A stretch of DNA of 10,702 nucleotides from the NCBI GenBank assembly GCA_025997675.1, contig BNUX01000094.1, positions 1-10,702 of the forward strand. The letters run 5' to 3'. The stretch is from Spirochaetia bacterium (GTDB taxonomy: Bacteria > Spirochaetota > Spirochaetia > Treponematales > Breznakiellaceae). The position numbers and the translations under genes are program-made. How positions within the stretch are numbered: position 1 is the first letter of the stretch; every line of letters starts with the position of its first letter. The notes under the pieces are model-generated. The model saw only the letters and a program-made list of their open reading frames with translations. It had not been told where the DNA came from and searched no databases. This document shows, in pieces, positions 6,308 to 10,702 of the stretch.

Positions 6308-7078
6308 CTATATGCCTAGTTTCCCGATAATCTCCCCCAGGGCCTTCTTTATGGGGGAGTCCTCCGGCAGGGAGACCAGGGCTTTCCCGGCGGAATCGTA
6401 CTTATAGACCGACTCGTCCAGGGGGATCACCCCGATAAGGGAGAGGTTTTGCTCCGCAATCTCGTCCAGCACCCCCTGTTCCAGCTTACCCTCGGGAACG
6501 CGGTTCACGATGAGGCAGACCTTATTGGCTTTAAAGTCAAGCTGGGTTATCATCTCGGCGATACGGCCCGCAGCCTGGACGCTCCGGCGGGAGCAGTCGC
6601 TGACCAGGAGGATCAGGTCCACGGGGGGCAAAATGCCCCGGCTGATGTGTTCCAGGCCCGCCTCGTTGTCCACCAGGAGGAAGTTGTAGTTTTTATAGTA
6701 GCGCTGGAGCTGGTCCCGGAGGAGGTCGTTGATAAAGCAATAACAACCCTTCCCCTGGGTACGGCCCATGACAAGCATATCGTACTTGTCCATTTCCACC
6801 AGGGCGTCGCCGAACCGCATATTGGTGTACTCCTGCTTGGACATCCCCGCAGGGATGGGGTTCTTTTCGGCAAATTCCGACTTGGCGATTTCCTCGCGGA
6901 TATCCCCCAGGGTCATGGCGGTTTCCACCCCCAGGACTTCGTTCAGGTTGGAGTTCGGGTCGGCGTCCACCGCCAGGATGGGGCCCTTGCCCTTCTCCGC
7001 CAGGTAATTCAAAAATAAGCCGCAGAGGGTGGTCTTTCCGACCCCGCCCTTCCCGGCCATAGCTATGCTGTATGTCAT
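6308..7078 (-). CDS. cooC: CooC-type nickel-insertion ATPase for CO dehydrogenase
   Basis: CooC is a MinD/ParA-like dimeric ATPase that helps load nickel into the C-cluster of CO dehydrogenase. The 256-residue protein has the deviant Walker A motif GKGGVGKTT (10-17 region), DADPNSN (38-44), the metal-binding pair Cys112/Cys114 in GKGCYC (109-114) that marks CooC within the family, and DNEAGLEHISRG (137-148). The start is firm: the ATG at 7078 supplies the first beta strand (MTYSIAMAG) and an in-frame TGA lies 15 nt upstream. There is no Shine-Dalgarno sequence, and the predicted promoter puts the transcription start at this ATG. It is the first gene of the methyl-branch block, although its client enzyme, CO dehydrogenase/acetyl-CoA synthase, is not encoded in the window. 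The next gene, metF, starts 153 bp later. Confidence 0.93.
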   Translation of the reverse strand: MTYSIAMAGKGGVGKTTLCGLFLNYLAEKGKGPILAVDADPNSNLNEVLGVETAMTLGDIREEIAKSEFAEKNPIPAGMSKQEYTNMRFGDALVEMDKYDMLVMGRTQGKGCYCFINDLLRDQLQRYYKNYNFLLVDNEAGLEHISRGILPPVDLILLVSDCSRRSVQAAGRIAEMITQLDFKANKVCLIVNRVPEGKLEQGVLDEIAEQNLSLIGVIPLDESVYKYDSAGKALVSLPEDSPIKKALGEIIGKLGI

Positions 7079-7084
7079 GAGATT

Positions 7085-7113
7085 AATATATCATACTTGG
7101 AGTTTTTAGTCAA
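7085..7113 (-). promoter_or_regulatory. Sigma-70-type promoter of cooC, predicted leaderless
   Basis: On the minus strand TTGACT (complement at 7108-7113) is followed after exactly 17 bp by TATATT (complement at 7085-7090); each hexamer matches consensus at five of six positions. Only six bases (AATCTC) separate the -10 from the cooC ATG, so the expected start is the A of the ATG. Pyrimidines at the three bases before it make that A the favoured purine start. Confidence 0.75.
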
Positions 7114-7117
7114 GTAT
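7093..7117. promoter_or_regulatory. Palindromic operator candidate over the cooC promoter
   Basis: A perfect 7-bp inverted repeat, ATACTTG-N11-CAAGTAT, with half-site centres 18 bp apart, covers the -35 hexamer and most of the spacer of the cooC promoter. A dimeric repressor bound here would block RNA polymerase. The regulator is unknown; the motif does not match the FNR, CRP or full NikR consensus. Confidence 0.5.
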
Positions 7118-7164
7118 CTAATCGCACTTTTTTTATCTATATGAGGGTATCAATATCCCGCCTC

Positions 7165-7183
7165 GAATAAGAGCTGCTTATTC
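7165..7183 (-). repeat. Short hairpin containing the antitoxin stop codon
   Basis: GAATAAG and CTTATTC form a perfect 7-bp stem with a 5-nt loop, and the antitoxin stop codon (7178-7180) lies in the stem. No U-run follows on the minus strand, so it is not an intrinsic terminator. It may protect the 3' end or be chance. Confidence 0.35.
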
Positions 7184-7435
7184 ATGGGGCTGTTTTTTTA
7201 ACCTGCCGAAAACTTCCTCGTGGGTATACCGGACATCGGAAGCGGCGGCGGCACGGTCGGCTTCGTCCAATTTCGTCTCGATATCACCGGTAAGGCTTGC
7301 ATATTGCTCAAGGTTCATAACGACCATGGCGCCATAACCATTTTTAGTTAAATATACCGGTTCACCGGTATTGACCAACGTCTCAATTTCGGGGAACTTA
7401 TTCCGCAAATCCGATACCGGTCGTATTTGTATCAT
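7178..7435 (-). CDS. Phd/YefM-type antitoxin, no toxin gene beside it
   Basis: An 85-residue protein with the Phd/YefM fold signature: N-terminal MIQIRPVSDLRNKFPEIETL (dimerising, DNA-binding part), then GEPVYLTKNGYGAMVVMNLEQY, the conserved strand-turn-strand and helix. The acidic, disordered-looking tail (from about residue 48, TKLDEADRAAA) is where such antitoxins hold their toxin. The start at 7435 has AAGGAG 9 nt upstream; a TTG seven codons earlier overlaps that binding site and is unlikely. Normally a RelE, ParE or Doc toxin follows within a few bases. Here the 99 bp to cooC have stops in all frames and no toxin-like peptide, so this is a solitary antitoxin: a remnant of a pair, a partner of a distant toxin, or a repressor in its own right. 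Probably autoregulated through the repeats over its promoter. Confidence 0.85.
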   Translation of the reverse strand: MIQIRPVSDLRNKFPEIETLVNTGEPVYLTKNGYGAMVVMNLEQYASLTGDIETKLDEADRAAAASDVRYTHEEVFGRLKKQPHE

Positions 7436-7456
7436 AACCGTATGCTCCTTCTTCAA

Positions 7457-7489
7457 ATACTACTATCATGATACTATCAATATTTTATC
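7457..7489. repeat. Three tandem 11-bp repeats over the antitoxin promoter
   Basis: Read on the minus strand: GATAAAATATT, GATAGTATCAT, GATAGTAGTAT, head to tail. The second and third share GATAGTA; the first shares GATA and the AT-rich rest. The period is close to one helical turn, so bound proteins would line up on one face. The array covers the -10 and the start region and includes the 10-bp palindrome TATCATGATA. Likely the operator bound by the antitoxin itself. Confidence 0.55.
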
Positions 7490-7499
7490 AGAATGTCAA
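7471..7499 (-). promoter_or_regulatory. Promoter of the antitoxin gene
   Basis: A perfect TTGACA (complement at 7494-7499) and TAGTAT (complement at 7471-7476; four of six) are 17 bp apart. The expected start near 7464 gives a leader of about 29 nt carrying AAGGAG. The tandem 11-bp repeats overlap spacer, -10 and start. Confidence 0.7.
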
Positions 7500-7598
7500 T
7501 AAGGGATTTGACAACTTTATTGCCATAGCTGCGTCGCCTCCTACATGGGGGGCGGGCCGCATAGTCCCGTACTCCCGTTTTTCCCTTAGACAGCAAAA

Positions 7599-7696
7599 AC
7601 AGGCGTTTTGACAGCATAATTGGTATGGTTTTCCCCTTGCGTTTTAAAGGCAAGGGGAGTACGATCATACCAAGACTATGAAAGCGCAAAACCTGT
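7599..7696. repeat. 98-bp nested inverted repeat (MITE-like or structured RNA)
   Basis: Five nested paired blocks are visible: ACAGG/CCTGT (7599-7603 with 7692-7696), TTTTG/CAAAA (7606-7610 with 7687-7691), CATA/TATG (7615-7618 with 7677-7680), TTGGTATG/CATACCAA (7620-7627 with 7666-7673) and TCCCCTTGC/GCAAGGGGA (7632-7640 with 7650-7658), closing on a 9-nt loop. That is 31 base pairs with small internal loops. No target-site duplication is evident and no believable gene covers it. It lies in the 470-bp non-coding stretch between the antitoxin and the lipoprotein. Confidence 0.6.
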
Positions 7697-7719
7697 ACCA
7701 AGTAATCTCGTTCTTTTAT

Positions 7720-7729
7720 CCCCCCCCCC
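7720..7729 (+). repeat. Homopolymer of ten C's upstream of the lipoprotein gene
   Basis: Ten consecutive C's lie 176 bp before the lipoprotein start and 22 bp before TATAAC (7752-7757), the best -10-like hexamer in this stretch, which has no good -35 at 16-18 bp. Such tracts change length by slipped-strand pairing; poly-G tracts near tpr promoters do this in T. pallidum. A switching role here is inference. Confidence 0.45.
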
Positions 7730-7797
7730 AATTGCGCTTGGGTTACTAGGATATAACTCGTCCCGAAACAACTATCATTCTCAAGTAATAGGTTCAA

Positions 7798-7873
7798 AGA
7801 AGCCCCGCCTCATAACCGGTGTCTGCCAGGACTATCGGACGTTGTTCGATAAACGGTATGCGACGGGGCTTCT
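7798..7873 (+). promoter_or_regulatory. 76-bp hairpin in the leader of the lipoprotein gene
   Basis: AGAAGCCCCG (7798-7807) pairs perfectly with CGGGGCTTCT (7864-7873). Inside it, CATAACCG pairs with CGGTATG (one bulge) and TATCG with CGATA. The stem is followed by CTTTTATATT and then, 18 bp on, the strong ribosome binding site of the lipoprotein gene. It could be a terminator for transcripts from upstream, or an attenuator in the gene's own leader. Confidence 0.55.
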
Positions 7874-7905
7874 CTTTTATATTCCAACTAAAGGAGGAAT
7901 ACAAG

Positions 7906-8385
7906 ATGAAAAGATATAGCTTGATGACGGCGGTACTCGCCCTTATTACGGCCCTAGCCCTGACCCTGGGCAGCTGCCCGAATCTTAACGATGACCCACC
8001 CATCGAAGTAGGCGGCCTCACCGCAGCCCCTGGGGGTGGAAGCGTCACCCTTAGCTGGACAGACCCCGGCGGTTCCTTTACCTCCGGTGGCGGGGTGAGG
8101 GTAGAAAGTGACGGCACCTTCACCATGACCGGCGGGACCATCAGCGGTAATACCGCTAGCGGCAACGGCGGCGGGGTGTGGGTAGGGAACACCGGCAACT
8201 TCATCAAAGACGGCGGCACTATCAACGGCGGCCCCGGCGTGGCCCCCAACAACACCGCCAGCGGCTCAAACGGCCATGCGGTATACTGGGACACTATCCC
8301 CCTCAAGAAGAAAGTTAACGACACGCTTGACTCCACATCTGCGGGAGACCTTTCCACCGCCAATAAGAATCCCCCCTGGATATAG
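7906..8385 (+). CDS. Short lipoprotein with Fn3 fragment and GGTISGNTA repeats
   Basis: A 159-residue exported lipoprotein. The signal peptide has a basic start (MKRYS), a hydrophobic core and a spirochaete-style lipobox LGSC with the lipidated Cys at 24. Residues 36-54 (GGLTAAPGGGSVTLSWTDP) look like the first strands of a fibronectin type III domain that then breaks off. Two glycine-rich repeats follow, GGGVRVESDGTFTMTGG (61-77) with TISGNTASG, and GGGVWVGNTGNFIKDGG (88-104), then a tail with NGHAVYWDT. These units resemble the repeats of the large, numerous surface proteins I know from termite-gut treponemes, which usually have a complete Fn3 domain and many more units. This copy therefore looks like a deleted, minimal member: possibly expressed, possibly a recombination remnant. 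The start is firm, with AAGGAGG 8 nt before the ATG. It is followed by an intrinsic terminator. Its function is unknown. Confidence 0.75.
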   Translation: MKRYSLMTAVLALITALALTLGSCPNLNDDPPIEVGGLTAAPGGGSVTLSWTDPGGSFTSGGGVRVESDGTFTMTGGTISGNTASGNGGGVWVGNTGNFIKDGGTINGGPGVAPNNTASGSNGHAVYWDTIPLKKKVNDTLDSTSAGDLSTANKNPPWI

Positions 8386-8456
8386 CCAATAAGCGGACCC
8401 ATGCGGGGGCAGCCGGCGGTCTCCTGACCTCACCGCGCCCCTGCGGGAGTAATCGC

Positions 8457-8491
8457 GAAAAAAACCGCCCTCTCACCGGGGGCGGCTTTTT
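8457..8491 (+). terminator. Intrinsic terminator after the lipoprotein gene
   Basis: CCGCCC (8465-8470) pairs with GGGCGG (8480-8485) across a 9-nt loop, followed by CTTTTT. Seven A's before the stem would let it work in both directions. A second GC-rich hairpin precedes it at 8403-8444 (GC-GGGGC and GCGGT arms paired with ACCGC and GCCCC). Together they fill most of the 173 bp between the lipoprotein and the next gene. Confidence 0.8.
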
Positions 8492-8509
8492 ATGGGGAAG
8501 GGGGCGTGC

Positions 8510-8538
8510 TTGGCTATCCCCCTTTTTTGTGGTATGCT
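8510..8538 (+). promoter_or_regulatory. Promoter of the aspartic protease gene
   Basis: TTGGCT (8510-8515) and TATGCT (8533-8538) are 17 bp apart, each four of six to consensus, with a TGG just before the -10 giving an extended -10 element. The start expected near 8545 leaves a 14-nt leader with AAGAGG. It sits directly after the preceding terminator, which fits a separate transcription unit. Confidence 0.6.
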
Positions 8539-8558
8539 ATTCCCAAGAGGTACACAAT

Positions 8559-8969
8559 ATGGGACAAGTACATACGGATATCACCCTGAAAAACGCAGGG
8601 GATGTGATCAATGTTGGACGTGGGCTTATAAAAGCCCCCAATGTCCGGGAAACAACGGTGCAGGCGATGGCAGATACCGGCGCTCTTGCGCTGACCATCA
8701 CCGAATCGGTGCGCAAGGCCCTGGGGCTGAGTATTGTGAAGGAAAGACAGGTTACCTACGCAAATAATACGAAGGAGATCTGCGGAATAACCGAACCGGT
8801 GGAGGTTTACTGGAAAGACCGCTCCACATCCTGCTGGGCCGTGGTTGTTCCCGGCGAGGGGGAAGTCCTTCTAGGCGCCATCCCCCTTGAGGGCATGGAC
8901 CTCATGGTGGACCCCGTATCACAGCAACTGATCGGCGCCCATGGTGATCAACCTCTGTATAGGTGCTAG
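8559..8969 (+). CDS. Retropepsin-like (clan AA) aspartic protease family protein
   Basis: A 136-residue protein without signal peptide or membrane segment. It has the marks of single-domain bacterial retropepsin-like proteins: the catalytic triplet in MADTGALALTI (Asp39-Thr-Gly41), a flap-like middle part, and the hydrophobic-hydrophobic-Gly motif in VLLGAIPLEGMDLMVD (103-118). Such proteins act as homodimers, each chain giving one catalytic Asp. The substrate is unknown; these genes are scattered and often repeated in bacterial genomes. The start is the ATG at 8559, with AAGAGG 8 nt upstream; an in-frame ATG ten codons earlier lies over the -10 and lacks a binding site. The gene is single, ends 50 bp from convergent trkH, and no convincing terminator lies between them. 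Assignment to the family is good; activity is inferred from the intact DTG. Confidence 0.82.
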   Translation: MGQVHTDITLKNAGDVINVGRGLIKAPNVRETTVQAMADTGALALTITESVRKALGLSIVKERQVTYANNTKEICGITEPVEVYWKDRSTSCWAVVVPGEGEVLLGAIPLEGMDLMVDPVSQQLIGAHGDQPLYRC

Positions 8970-9019
8970 TAAAAAAAGGTGTATCTTCCCAAGGAACTGA
9001 AAGCCGCCGTGTAACAATC

Positions 9020-10465
9020 CTACCGCCGCCAATACTCCGGCGTAAACAGCACCAGCACGGTCCACAGTTCCAGCCGTCCCGCGATCATGGCGAATGAATA
9101 GAACCACTTGAGGTAATCCGGGAAGGGGCTGTAGTTATGGCCGGGGCCGATGGCGCCGAAGGCGGTTCCCAGGTTGCCCACCACCGCCACCGCAGTACTA
9201 AATGCGGAAAAGAGGTCCATCCCCGAGGCGGCGCTTACCAGGGCGGTGAAGGCGATCACCGCGGCGTAGAGGAACACGAAGCCCGCCACCCCGTAGACCA
9301 CGTCCTTCCTGCCCACCTTTTTGTTGAGCTGGATGCTGAACACCCCCTGGGGGTAGAGGATGCGGCGCAGTTCGTTGCCGGTCTGTTTCCAGAGTACCAC
9401 GTGGCGGATCACCTTGATGCCCCCGGCGGTGGAGGAGGAACAGCCTCCGGAGAGCATGAGGCAGAAGAGGATGACCTGGGTGATGGCGGGCCATGCGGTA
9501 TAGTCGGTGATGGCCTGGCCGGTGGTGGAGAGGAAGGACGCGGTCTGGAAGGCGCCGTACCGGAGGGCGGACCCTACCGAACCGTAGAAGGGAACGAGGG
9601 TTAAGGTGACTGCTGCCGCAGCGACAATAAAAATGCCCAGATAGACCCGGCACTCAGTATTGTTGACGGCGTCCCTGAACTTTCCCCTGACCAGGCGGTA
9701 GTAGAGGTTGAAGTTGAGCCCCGCCAGGAGCATAAAGATGATCGACAGGGTGTCGATGAAGGCCGAGTTGTACCAGGCGATGCCGGTATTTTTGGTGCTG
9801 ATCCCCCCGGAGGCCATGGTAGTAAAACTGTGGCAGATGGCATCCATGGTGTCCATGCCCCCCAGCCGGAAGAGGAGCGCTAATAGGGCGGTGAGGACGC
9901 AGTAACTGATCCAGAGAACCTTGGCGGTGTCGGTGATCCGGGGGGTGATCCGTTCCTTGTCCGCTCCCGGCGCTTCGGCCTTGACCAATTGGAAGCTGCC
10001 GACCCCTAAGAGGGGCATCAGGGCCACCGTGAGGAGGACGATACCCATGCCGCCCACCCAGTGGCTCATGCTCCGCCACAGTAACAGTGCGCGGGGTAGG
10101 GATTCTACGTCGGTGATGGTGGTGGCCCCGGTGGTGGCAAACCCGCAGGCGCTTTCAAAAAAGGCGTCGGTAAAACTGATGCCCTGGCCGGAAAGGTAAA
10201 ACGGCATGGACCCCAGGAGGCTCATACCCGCCCAGGTAAGGAAGACCAGGAGGAAGCCGTCACGGGGGCGGAAACGGAGGGGCGTCTTCCGGTGTGAAAG
10301 GAGAGCGGGCAGGGCCGCCGCAATGACTACACCGGAGGGAATACCCAGGGCGAGAGCCATCCTGCCTTCGCCCAGGATTATGGCAAGGATCAGGGGGATA
10401 AGCATGATCGCCGCCACCATCCCCAGAAGTATTAAAAGGATGCGTAGTAATACTAAGGACCTCAT
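9020..10465 (-). CDS. trkH: Potassium uptake channel subunit TrkH
   Basis: TrkH is the membrane pore of the Trk/Ktr potassium uptake system. The 481-residue product, the family's usual size, is very hydrophobic with four repeated membrane-pore-membrane units. The four selectivity-filter segments are visible: TTGATT (111-116), ASGGIST (219-225 region), STTGQA (313-318) and GNLGTAFG (430-437), each with the filter glycine. The intramembrane loop motif GGCSSSTAGGIKV (340-352) and the C-terminal AGRLEL (462-467) are also typical. The ATG at 10465 is three bases after the trkA stop with AGGGG overlapping that stop, so the two are translationally coupled. It ends convergent with the aspartic protease gene. 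Start and function are secure. Confidence 0.95.
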   Translation of the reverse strand: MRSLVLLRILLILLGMVAAIMLIPLILAIILGEGRMALALGIPSGVVIAAALPALLSHRKTPLRFRPRDGFLLVFLTWAGMSLLGSMPFYLSGQGISFTDAFFESACGFATTGATTITDVESLPRALLLWRSMSHWVGGMGIVLLTVALMPLLGVGSFQLVKAEAPGADKERITPRITDTAKVLWISYCVLTALLALLFRLGGMDTMDAICHSFTTMASGGISTKNTGIAWYNSAFIDTLSIIFMLLAGLNFNLYYRLVRGKFRDAVNNTECRVYLGIFIVAAAAVTLTLVPFYGSVGSALRYGAFQTASFLSTTGQAITDYTAWPAITQVILFCLMLSGGCSSSTAGGIKVIRHVVLWKQTGNELRRILYPQGVFSIQLNKKVGRKDVVYGVAGFVFLYAAVIAFTALVSAASGMDLFSAFSTAVAVVGNLGTAFGAIGPGHNYSPFPDYLKWFYSFAMIAGRLELWTVLVLFTPEYWRR

Positions 10466-10468
10466 AAT

Positions 10469-10702
10469 TTACCCCTGGAAGGAACCGAAGAATTTTTCCA
10501 GTTCACCTTCGCTTCCGTTTTTGGCGATAAGGATGATCCGGTCGCCGCGTTTGAAAATATAATCACCCCGGGGAATAAAGGAAGTACCTCCCCGGTTCAC
10601 CAGCATCACCAGCCCCCCACCCGTAAGGTTCAGCGCGGTGATTCCCTTTTCCGCAGCAGGCGTGTCAGGCCCAAGCTCAATTTCAAAAACATTAATATCC
10701 CC
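10469..10702 (-). CDS. trkA: Potassium uptake regulatory subunit TrkA, C-terminal part (5' end outside window)
   Basis: The last 77 codons of a gene running in from the right edge. The peptide begins GDINVFEIELGPDTPAAEKG and continues with LVMLVNRGG, FIPRGDYIFKRGDRIILIAKN and a short helix ending in GSFQG. This is an RCK C-terminal (TrkA_C) domain, the regulatory lobe that follows the nucleotide-binding Rossmann domain in TrkA; in some bacteria this lobe binds c-di-AMP. The stop is three bases before the trkH start, the standard trkA-trkH arrangement. The Rossmann part cannot be seen, so a second RCK unit, as in long TrkA proteins, cannot be excluded. Confidence 0.88.
   Translation of the reverse strand, partial: GDINVFEIELGPDTPAAEKGITALNLTGGGLVMLVNRGGTSFIPRGDYIFKRGDRIILIAKNGSEGELEKFFGSFQG

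Noticed and set aside
6280..6407. Small plus-strand gene with GGAGG before an ATG at 6280
   Set aside because: It runs antisense into cooC, the peptide resembles nothing, and the binding site is part of the cooC-metF spacer.
7091..7117. NikR operator at the cooC promoter, suggested by a GTATGA half-site
   Set aside because: Only one half-site is present; the second at N16 spacing is missing. The symmetric repeat is ATACTTG-N11-CAAGTAT.
7079..7177. A toxin gene remnant downstream of the antitoxin
   Set aside because: All three frames stop within a short distance and none resembles RelE, ParE or Doc; the space is taken by the cooC promoter.
7477..7797. 106-codon frame on the minus strand and 99-codon frame 7620-7919 on the plus strand
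   Set aside because: They run through the palindrome and the homopolymer, have no binding sites, and give peptides of no recognisable composition.
7798..7873. tRNA-like length and motifs: CTCATAA resembling a Met anticodon loop and GTTCGATA resembling a T loop
   Set aside because: The anticodon stem does not pair, there is no D arm, and the whole folds better as one long hairpin.
8970..9019. Bidirectional terminator between the protease gene and trkH
   Set aside because: A run of seven A's/T's is present but the only nearby stem (TTCC/GGAA) is four base pairs.

Overview
The window most likely comes from an anaerobic, CO2-reducing acetogenic spirochaete close to termite-gut Treponema such as T. 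primitia. This rests on two things. A six-gene minus-strand block (about 954-7078) encodes the whole tetrahydrofolate part of the methyl branch of the Wood-Ljungdahl pathway plus two metalloenzyme maturation factors. A small lipoprotein carries the GGTISGNTA-type repeats I associate with termite treponemes. The species assignment is inference; there is no rRNA or other marker gene here.

Layout. 2-982 (+): the 3' part of a SpoIIE/PP2C-type phosphatase with a long C-terminal extension. It converges on and overlaps fdhD by 29 bp. 954-7078 (-), in transcription order: cooC (Ni insertion for CO dehydrogenase), metF (methylene-THF reductase), fhs (formyl-THF synthetase), fchA (methenyl-THF cyclohydrolase), folD (methylene-THF dehydrogenase), fdhD (formate dehydrogenase sulfur-transfer factor). 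Fhs, FchA, FolD and MetF take formate to methyl-THF; FdhD and CooC activate the enzymes at the two ends, formate dehydrogenase and CO dehydrogenase/acetyl-CoA synthase, neither of which is in this window. cooC has a near-consensus promoter placed so that its message would be leaderless. The junctions metF/fhs, fhs/fchA and folD/fdhD each hold a strong RNA hairpin, two of them terminator-like, so the block looks like an operon with stepped expression.

7178-7435 (-): an antitoxin of the Phd/YefM type without a visible toxin, with a consensus promoter overlapped by three tandem 11-bp repeats. 7436-7905 is non-coding: a 98-bp nested inverted repeat, a 10-C homopolymer, and a 76-bp hairpin just upstream of a short repeat-containing lipoprotein gene (7906-8385, +). 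A clear intrinsic terminator follows. 8559-8969 (+): a retropepsin-like aspartic protease with its own promoter. 9020-10702 (-): the potassium uptake pair trkA (only its last 77 codons) and trkH.

The observations I find most worth checking are: a FolD lacking the residues known to be needed for cyclohydrolase activity, encoded next to a dedicated cyclohydrolase; the predicted leaderless cooC promoter with a palindromic operator; a CxxCH motif and polyproline insert in MetF; the antitoxin operator array; and the folded, homopolymer-bearing DNA upstream of the lipoprotein.
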